NCBI GenBank assembly: GCA_002391465.1
Contig: DGFC01000174.1
Location: 1 to 11,278 of the forward strand
DNA from: Firmicutes bacterium UBA3910
GTDB lineage: Bacteria > Bacillota > Limnochordia > Darwinibacteriales > Darwinibacteriaceae
Reading direction: 5' to 3'
DNA length: 11,278 nucleotides
Under the pieces are notes generated by a model. The model was not told where the DNA came from. It made no database searches and saw only the letters and a program-made list of their open reading frames with translations. Positions 7,024 through 11,278 of the stretch are shown here, one piece after another. Positions within the stretch are counted from its first letter, which is position 1. Every line of letters begins with the position of its first letter. The position numbers and the translations under genes were made by a program.

Positions 7024-7365
7024 CTAAAAAAGAACTAAGTCGTAGCCTTGGGCCGTGAACACCTCTAAATCGGAATGTCCGGACAAGGCTGCATCAATGG
7101 GCAGACCCTGTTTTTCCACTTCTTCCAACGTACCCATTTGAGCTGCACACGCCTTACAGACCGATTTAACCAGCCCAGCGGCCTTGATCTTCTCCCACAA
7201 CTCGGCCTTGGGTGAGGCGCCAATATCGGCAAGCCTAGCCGTGGAAGCCCCCTCCACAATTAAAGCCGTTTCATAGCCCCGCTCATGGTAATTCCACACA
7301 TTGAGCAGAGCGTGGACAAAACAGGGCATTTCACCTTTAAAGCTCACAATCGCGATCTTTTTCAT
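7024..7365 (-). CDS. DsrE/DsrF-like sulfur-relay family protein
   Basis: A 113-residue cytoplasmic protein with the DsrE-like fold pattern: a first strand KKIAIVSFKG, a helix with alternating hydrophobics, a second strand ALIVEGAST, a Cys-containing segment SVCKACAAQMG (Cys70 and Cys73), and a final strand YDLVLF. Another Cys lies at 15. DsrE-family proteins carry persulfide on a conserved cysteine in sulfur-transfer systems, but many stand-alone members have no assigned role. No dsrF/dsrH or tusA partner is in the window. The ATG at 7365 is preceded by AGACAGGGGGC. It is the first gene of a minus-strand run with the small helical protein 15 bp downstream. No convincing promoter could be read upstream; TAGAAT around 7405 lacks a -35. 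Confidence 0.78.
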   Translation of the reverse strand: MKKIAIVSFKGEMPCFVHALLNVWNYHERGYETALIVEGASTARLADIGASPKAELWEKIKAAGLVKSVCKACAAQMGTLEEVEKQGLPIDAALSGHSDLEVFTAQGYDLVLF

Positions 7366-7462
7366 TCTACTGCCCCCTGTCTTATGTGTTACTTAATTCT
7401 ATTCTTTACCAGTGGGATCTTTCCTGCCGCTCAAGTGCACCCCTTTCGCCTAATCTGCCATT

Positions 7463-7536
7463 CTTTTGCACCCATTGAGGGGGTATTGGGAAAAGATTAC
7501 AGAAATAAATGGGCAAAAGCATAAACTTTTCCCGAT
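7463..7536. repeat. Four-part inverted repeat in the leader of the ECF sigma operon
   Basis: Four related segments lie in order A, B, A', B'. A (7463-7476) pairs with A' (7508-7519) over 12 bp with a 2-nt bulge. B (7485-7495) pairs with B' (7526-7536) over 11 bp with one G-U. Local pairing is also possible: GGGCAAAAG (7511-7519) with CTTTTCCC (7526-7533) around a 6-nt loop, and CTTTTGCACCC with GGGAAAAG. This could be a pair of operator sites or alternative RNA hairpins. It sits 45 bp upstream of the sigma gene start in the 216-bp divergent gap between the DsrE-like and sigma genes; I could not identify a firm promoter in that gap. Confidence 0.5.
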
Positions 7537-7581
7537 CCCGAAGGATATATAAAGTGAAAGGGCATAAGGGAGGGGATGGAA

Positions 7582-8130
7582 ATGGACCTGACAGAACAAC
7601 AGTTAATTCAATTGGCCAAGCAGGGAGCCCAAGATGCTATGGAAGCAATCTTCCGTCGACATGTGGAAAGCGCTGTGCGGCTAGCCTATCTCATCACCCG
7701 CGACTGGGCTACTGCGGAAGATGCGGTGCAGGAAGCTTTCCTCAGGGCTTTCGGCGCACTCCATACCTTTCAAGACGACAGGCCCTTTCAGCCCTGGTTT
7801 ACCCGGATTGTGGTGAATCAGGCCAAACGAACCAAAAGCCGGTTTCAGACAGGTGATGTACCCTATGAGGTGGAGGTGGAAAATCCCCACCGCCTGTTCG
7901 CCCCAGAGGAACATCTGGCGGAAAAGGAGAAACTCAACGCACTCTTTGCGGCCATTAATGAACTGGACGACAATCACCGCCTCCCCCTCCTGCTGAAGTA
8001 CGTTAGTGGGCTGAGCGAGGCGGAAACGGCGGAAGTACTAGGTGTACCCGTCACAACTGTAAAATCCCGGCTTTACACGGCCAGGCAGCGGCTGAAGAAA
8101 CATATGGCCCAATTGGAAGGGAGGGACTGA
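7582..8130 (+). CDS. ECF-type RNA polymerase sigma factor
   Basis: A 182-residue two-domain sigma factor. Region 2 spans about 20-85, with the core-binding and -10 recognition helix LITRDWATAEDAVQEAFLRAF and then PWFTRIVVNQAKR. Region 4 spans about 118-172, with AAINELDDNHRLPLLLKYVSGLS, and the helix-turn-helix AETAEVLGVPVTTVKSRLYTA. There is no region 1 or 3, as expected for the extracytoplasmic-function group. Two in-frame ATGs exist, 7576 and 7582. I chose 7582 because the ribosome binding site GGGAGGGG ends at 7575, directly against the first ATG. It is followed after 1 bp by the anti-sigma candidate, the standard arrangement. No clear GGAAC/CGTC-type autoregulated promoter was found upstream; a TATATAAA at 7546-7553 lacks a partner box. 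Confidence 0.92.
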   Translation: MDLTEQQLIQLAKQGAQDAMEAIFRRHVESAVRLAYLITRDWATAEDAVQEAFLRAFGALHTFQDDRPFQPWFTRIVVNQAKRTKSRFQTGDVPYEVEVENPHRLFAPEEHLAEKEKLNALFAAINELDDNHRLPLLLKYVSGLSEAETAEVLGVPVTTVKSRLYTARQRLKKHMAQLEGRD

Positions 8131-8131
8131 C

Positions 8132-8698
8132 ATGGCCTTAGACAGGGAAATCAAACAGGCTTTAGAGGAAAACAGCCAATGGACCGGCTCAGCCGATCAG
8201 ATGTGGGATAACATTGCAGCCAAATTGAAGCGGCCGCCCAAACCCTGGTGGCAGCGGACTCCCCTCTGGCTCGGAACAGCTGCAGCGGCGGCAGTAATCG
8301 CCGTAGTGCTGCGCACCAGCCTGCCTCCGCCTGAACAACCCCAGCCCATGCTGGAATCGGCGCCCCGCCTACAGACTTTCTCCGCAATCATGCTGGATGA
8401 AGAAGTCAGGCTCAAAGCCGGAGGGCAGCTGGAGATACCTCTTGACATCTACCTGCACGCCGATCAGTCCAAAATGGTGCGGCAGCCGCGCCTAACAATT
8501 TGGGAGCTGAACGATGGGCAGGAAGAACTGGTGGAAGAGCGGTTGCTGGCAGAAGAAGATCTGTTCCCAACGAGAGTACTGTTTGTAAGTGCCCCTAACC
8601 GAGCCGGTACCTACCGCCTCACGGTTGAAGGGCAGATTACGAGGGATGGTCAGATTTACGCCCTATACGGCAGCAGTGAAGTAACGATAGAAGAATAG
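8132..8698 (+). CDS. Probable single-pass membrane anti-sigma factor
   Basis: A 188-residue protein of type II topology. A cytoplasmic segment of about 44 residues has an acidic amphipathic stretch (SADQMWDNIAAKL, 20-32) that resembles the sigma-binding N-terminus of Bacillota anti-sigma proteins. One membrane helix (about 45-60, Ala-rich) follows a WWQR stop signal. The rest, about 125 residues, is outside the cell and looks all-beta (QLEIPLDIYLH, PRLTIWELNDG, TRVLFVSAPN, GTYRLTVEGQI, YALYGSSEVTIEE), possibly an immunoglobulin-like fold. It has no His-x3-Cys-x2-Cys zinc anti-sigma motif and no cysteines at all. The role is inferred from its position 1 bp after the sigma gene and from topology. 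The start has GGGAGGG upstream. A lipoprotein or other envelope sensor would be the alternative. Confidence 0.7.
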   Translation: MALDREIKQALEENSQWTGSADQMWDNIAAKLKRPPKPWWQRTPLWLGTAAAAAVIAVVLRTSLPPPEQPQPMLESAPRLQTFSAIMLDEEVRLKAGGQLEIPLDIYLHADQSKMVRQPRLTIWELNDGQEELVEERLLAEEDLFPTRVLFVSAPNRAGTYRLTVEGQITRDGQIYALYGSSEVTIEE

Positions 8699-8713
8699 GA
8701 AAGGAAGATTATC

Positions 8714-9445
8714 ATGCTAAAAAAACTCAGGAACATGGTTTTCCCGATTGTCTTAATTCTAACTCTAGCACTTGGAGGAACGGGTGCCCTTGCCGCCCAA
8801 ATTCCCGAAAACGTGGGCAAACTGACCGTTTCCGGTAATGCGGTCATCAGCGCTGATCCGGATACGGCCCACATCACCCTCGGAGTAGAGACCTCCAGCA
8901 CTTCTGCAGACGTTGCAGCTGCCGAAAACGCCCAGCGTATGGCAGCAGTGATGGAAGCGTTACGGGCCTTGGGGCTGACCGAAAAAGAGATCAGCACTAG
9001 CGGCTACAACATCTACAGCTACAGCCAAGTGGTCAACAGAAACACCCCGTCGGAAGAGACGATCACTACCTATCAGGTGCAGAATCGGATCAACATTACA
9101 ACCAAAAACCTAGACCAAGTGGGTAGAATCATCGATGCGGCAGTGAAAGCCGGAGCCAACCAAGTACAAGGCATCCGCTTTGATCTAGCCGACAAACAAG
9201 AACTTCAGCTGCAGGCCCTGCAGAGCGCCATCAAACAGGCGAAAATGAAGGCGGAGGCAATGGCCGCCAGCGCAGGTGTCGAACTCCAGGGCATTGTCTC
9301 CATCAACGAAGACTACGGCACCTATGTCCCGCTGCAAGATGCTATGGTAATGCGAGCCGCATCCTATGCTAACCAAGCCGAGACCAGCATCACTCCAGGC
9401 GAGATTGAAGTGACTGCTAGAGTAACAATGGTATTCTGGTTCTAA
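8714..9445 (+). CDS. Exported SIMPL-domain (DUF541) protein
   Basis: A 243-residue exported protein. Residues 1-27 form a signal peptide (basic start MLKKLRN, hydrophobic core, cleavage probably after ALA at 25-27). The rest is a single SIMPL domain: GKLTVSGNAVISADPDTAHITLGVET near the start, the middle GLTEKEISTSGYNIYSYS, YQVQNRINITTKNLDQVGRIIDAAVKAGANQVQGIRFDL, and the end GEIEVTARVTMVFWF. This order is characteristic of the family, which includes outer-envelope and periplasmic proteins linked to oxidative or envelope stress and to BP26 of Brucella; the biochemical role is unsettled. The gene lies 15 bp after the anti-sigma candidate with AGGAAAGGAAG in front, so it belongs to the ECF operon and is a likely target of that sigma factor. 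A strong terminator follows. Confidence 0.92.
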   Translation: MLKKLRNMVFPIVLILTLALGGTGALAAQIPENVGKLTVSGNAVISADPDTAHITLGVETSSTSADVAAAENAQRMAAVMEALRALGLTEKEISTSGYNIYSYSQVVNRNTPSEETITTYQVQNRINITTKNLDQVGRIIDAAVKAGANQVQGIRFDLADKQELQLQALQSAIKQAKMKAEAMAASAGVELQGIVSINEDYGTYVPLQDAMVMRAASYANQAETSITPGEIEVTARVTMVFWF

Positions 9446-9469
9446 ACAGCTAAACAAAGACCCAACACA

Positions 9470-9495
9470 AAAACCGGGGAAAATTCCCCGGTTTT
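9470..9495. terminator. Bidirectional intrinsic terminator
   Basis: AAAACCGGGG and CCCCGGTTTT form a perfect 10-bp stem around AAAATT, with A-runs on one side and T-runs on the other. It lies 24 bp after the SIMPL gene stop on the plus strand and 2 bp after the stop of the Mrp gene on the minus strand, so it can end transcription from both sides. Confidence 0.88.
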
Positions 9496-9497
9496 CC

Positions 9498-10259
9498 TTA
9501 TTTCAAGTATTCTAATGCCAGCTCCAAACCGTAGCTATCCAGTTCTTCTACCCTACCCTCGTCCACATACTTGGCGATGTTGGGCTCTATTGGCAGCTTG
9601 GCTAAAACAGGCAGGCCGTGTTCCAAAGCGATTTGGTCGATATGGCTCTCCCCGAAGATGCGATGGGTGCCTCCGCAGTCCGGGCAGATGAAGTAAGACA
9701 TATTCTCCACCAGACCGAGCAGGGGGATTTTCATCATCTCTGCCATCTTTACAGCTTTGGCCACAATCATGGACACCAATTCCTGGGGTGAAGTTACAAC
9801 CACGATGCCGTCCACCGGAATGGATTGGAAGACGGTTAAGGGTACATCGCCCGTCCCCGGCGGCATATCAATGAACATGTAATCAATGTCTTCCCAAATC
9901 ACGTCTGTCCAGAACTGTTTCACCGCCCCACCGATTAGTGGCCCCCGCCACACCACCGGATCGGTCGTGTCCTCCAGCAGCAGATTGATGGACATGATGG
10001 AGATTCCACTCTTGCTCAAAGCCGGGTAGACTCCTTCGGCCTGAGCCTGCGCCATGCCGGTAATACCAAAGCTTTTTGGAATGGATGGGCCGGTAATATC
10101 CCCGTCTAGAACCCCCACCTTGTAACCCTGCCGATTGGCGGCGACGGCCAAGAGGGAAGTGACAAGGGATTTACCTACACCTCCCTTGCCGCTGATAACT
10201 CCAATCACTCTTTTGACCCTACTCAGTTCGTGCAGTTCCGCCCGGAACTCCTGCTTCAT
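9498..10259 (-). CDS. mrp: Mrp/NBP35-family ATP-binding Fe-S carrier protein
   Basis: A 253-residue MinD/ParA-like P-loop ATPase that, in this family, carries and transfers iron-sulfur clusters. It has the deviant Walker A GKGGVGKS (24-31) with two Lys, the switch GDITGPSIPKSFG (53-65), the Walker B region FIDMPPGTGD (129-138), and Cys192-x2-Cys195 (CPDC), which binds a bridging cluster in a dimer. It lacks the N-terminal MIP18/DUF59 domain present in many longer Mrp/ApbC proteins, giving a short form common in anaerobes. The ATG at 10259 is preceded by GAGGCGAGGT. A terminator separates it from the upstream minus-strand gene, so it has its own promoter. Assembly factors such as SufBCD or IscU are not in this window. 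Confidence 0.93.
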   Translation of the reverse strand: MKQEFRAELHELSRVKRVIGVISGKGGVGKSLVTSLLAVAANRQGYKVGVLDGDITGPSIPKSFGITGMAQAQAEGVYPALSKSGISIMSINLLLEDTTDPVVWRGPLIGGAVKQFWTDVIWEDIDYMFIDMPPGTGDVPLTVFQSIPVDGIVVVTSPQELVSMIVAKAVKMAEMMKIPLLGLVENMSYFICPDCGGTHRIFGESHIDQIALEHGLPVLAKLPIEPNIAKYVDEGRVEELDSYGLELALEYLK

Positions 10260-10278
10260 GTATACCTCGCCTCTTTCA

Positions 10279-10302
10279 ACTATACTAAGTCTTAAACTAA
10301 GT
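10279..10302 (-). promoter_or_regulatory. Candidate promoter/operator of the mrp gene
   Basis: On the minus strand TATAGT (10284-10279) is a 5-of-6 -10 box about 20 bp before the start codon; the expected -35 position (GAAATA) is weak. The plus-strand heptamer ACTAAGT occurs at 10284-10290 and again at 10296-10302, a direct repeat with 12-bp spacing that falls within the spacer and overlaps the -10 edge. It could be a regulator site. Confidence 0.35.
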
Positions 10303-10341
10303 ATTTCTCTCCAAACACAAAAGCTCCTTCAGAGCTGGATC

Positions 10342-10374
10342 AAAAAACCCCTACCCGCTCCAGCGGACAGGGGT
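10342..10374 (-). terminator. Intrinsic terminator of the Tudor-like protein gene
   Basis: Read on the minus strand, ACCCCT-gt-CCGCT-gg-AGCGG-gt-AGGGGT forms a two-part stem (6 + 5 bp, symmetric internal loop), directly followed by a run of T. It begins 10 bp after the stop of the gene at 10384 and shows that transcription ends before mrp. Confidence 0.88.
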
Positions 10375-10383
10375 CAGACAAGA

Positions 10384-11259
10384 CTAATTGGCTTGCTGGG
10401 CTAAGGCCAGCCTGACCAGTGCCCCGTCAGGTTCTGGGACATCACTGCGCTCAAGCTGGTTCAGATAGAGAAAATGCTCGATGAAGTCCTCCATCAGCTG
10501 TTTTTCTTCTTGATCTGCCTTAAGAGCTGCAATGTCCATCAAAATCTGGGCCATCCAGATGTTGTCGAAGTAGCGGTGTCTACCGCTGTTCCAGGTGATG
10601 TTAGTCGGATAGCGCTTGTTCTGATAGTATTTCCAGAAGCGGAGCTTTTCCGATTCTTCCGGGCTTAACCTCAACCTGAACCTAGAATGGGCGGGGATGA
10701 ATCCATCTTCACACAGTTTACCGATGAAGTTTTCCTCCACCATAAACACTCCCACGATCCTTCTTTCTTCCTCAGGTTGATCAGGTTCCCGGGCAGTCAA
10801 GAGTACCCCACTGTTTTGGTGTAGGCGCACCAGACGGTTCGGCCTACCCTCATCTTCGCCACTCTGACGCAGGCTGGTAAAGATCCGCCATTCGTCAAAG
10901 ACCTTTTCTGCTTCTTCATCGTCGATCCAGAACACAACCTGGGAAGTGGGAGTAAGCCTGTGGTGCTTCATTAAGCGCTCGCGCTCCAAGAGGCGCTGCT
11001 GCTTTTCAAACTCCTCGAGCCTCTGGCGCTCCAGTTCCTCTTCTTCTTTGTGGCGCTCTTTCATAATCTTTTTCTTTAGCGTTTCCATCTCAGCAGCGAC
11101 CTTCTCATCCTGAAGAAACAGATGCTCTCCGAGGGCATCGGGAAAGACGAACTTCTTCTTCCCATCGGGGAAATCCACTTCTATATATGAATCGGTAAGC
11201 TCAACGACGCTGCCCTCACCAAACACCTCGTGTTTGACCGGCTGATTAAGTAATTCCAC
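10384..11259 (-). CDS. Uncharacterised protein with N-terminal Tudor-like domain and coiled coil
   Basis: A 291-residue soluble protein. Residues 5-48 (VKHEVFGEGSVVELTD, YIEVDFPDGKKKFVFPDAL) match the short beta-barrel pattern of the Tudor-like/CarD-like domain found at the C-terminus of PcrA/UvrD helicases, which binds RNA polymerase or nucleic acid. Residues 51-100 are a highly charged Lys/Glu/Arg coiled coil. The C-terminal half (about 105-270) contains VVFWIDDEEAEKVFDEW, RIVGVFMVEENFIG, GFIPAHSRFRLRLS, FWKYYQNKRYPTNITWNSGRHRYFDNIW and a last helix; I do not recognise a named domain there. It starts with GTG at 11259, preceded by GGAGGAG, near the window edge, so upstream partners are unseen. 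A nucleic-acid or polymerase-associated role is only inferred from the N-terminal domain. Confidence 0.75.
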   Translation of the reverse strand: MELLNQPVKHEVFGEGSVVELTDSYIEVDFPDGKKKFVFPDALGEHLFLQDEKVAAEMETLKKKIMKERHKEEEELERQRLEEFEKQQRLLERERLMKHHRLTPTSQVVFWIDDEEAEKVFDEWRIFTSLRQSGEDEGRPNRLVRLHQNSGVLLTAREPDQPEEERRIVGVFMVEENFIGKLCEDGFIPAHSRFRLRLSPEESEKLRFWKYYQNKRYPTNITWNSGRHRYFDNIWMAQILMDIAALKADQEEKQLMEDFIEHFLYLNQLERSDVPEPDGALVRLALAQQAN

Positions 11260-11278
11260 TGCAAGCTCCTCCGTTTTC

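Overview
The window looks like a chromosomal stretch from a low-to-medium GC Gram-positive bacterium (Bacillota, probably Clostridia or a relative). This rests on the UvrX/YqjW-type Y-family polymerase followed by a YolD-like gene, the strong AGGAGG-type ribosome binding sites, several GTG starts, and an ECF sigma gene directly followed by a membrane anti-sigma candidate. Thirteen complete protein genes fill almost the whole window. I see no rRNA, tRNA, CRISPR array, insertion sequence or phage gene.

Layout, left to right. (1) 14-577, minus: a small P-loop kinase, divergent from (2) 785-1381, plus: a winged-helix regulator. The regulator has a clear sigma-A promoter overlapped by a perfect 8-bp inverted repeat, and a hairpin follows its stop codon. 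(3) 1459-3395, plus: a two-gene mutagenic repair unit, a Y-family polymerase with a beta-clamp motif overlapping a YolD-like gene by ATGA. (4) 7365-3392, minus: a run of four genes, namely a DsrE-like protein, a small conserved helical protein, a membrane-anchored dCache-GGDEF-EAL protein with a degenerate GGDEF site, and a CPBP intramembrane protease. The protease stop overlaps the yolD-like stop tail to tail. (5) 7582-9445, plus: an ECF sigma factor, a single-pass anti-sigma candidate and an exported SIMPL-domain protein, closed by a terminator at 9470-9495 that also serves the gene on the other side. (6) 11259-9498, minus: an uncharacterised Tudor-like/coiled-coil protein with its own terminator, then a stand-alone Mrp/NBP35 iron-sulfur carrier ATPase.

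Functionally the region is a set of housekeeping-accessory and stress modules: damage tolerance, envelope stress, c-di-GMP turnover, and sulfur or Fe-S handling. The points that deserve a second look are the promoter/operator of the regulator beside the mutasome and the absence of a LexA box there; the zinc-less anti-sigma candidate in an ECF-SIMPL operon; the four-part repeat in front of the sigma gene; and three conserved genes of unknown function. I did not find strong evidence for a wholly new defence or mobile system.
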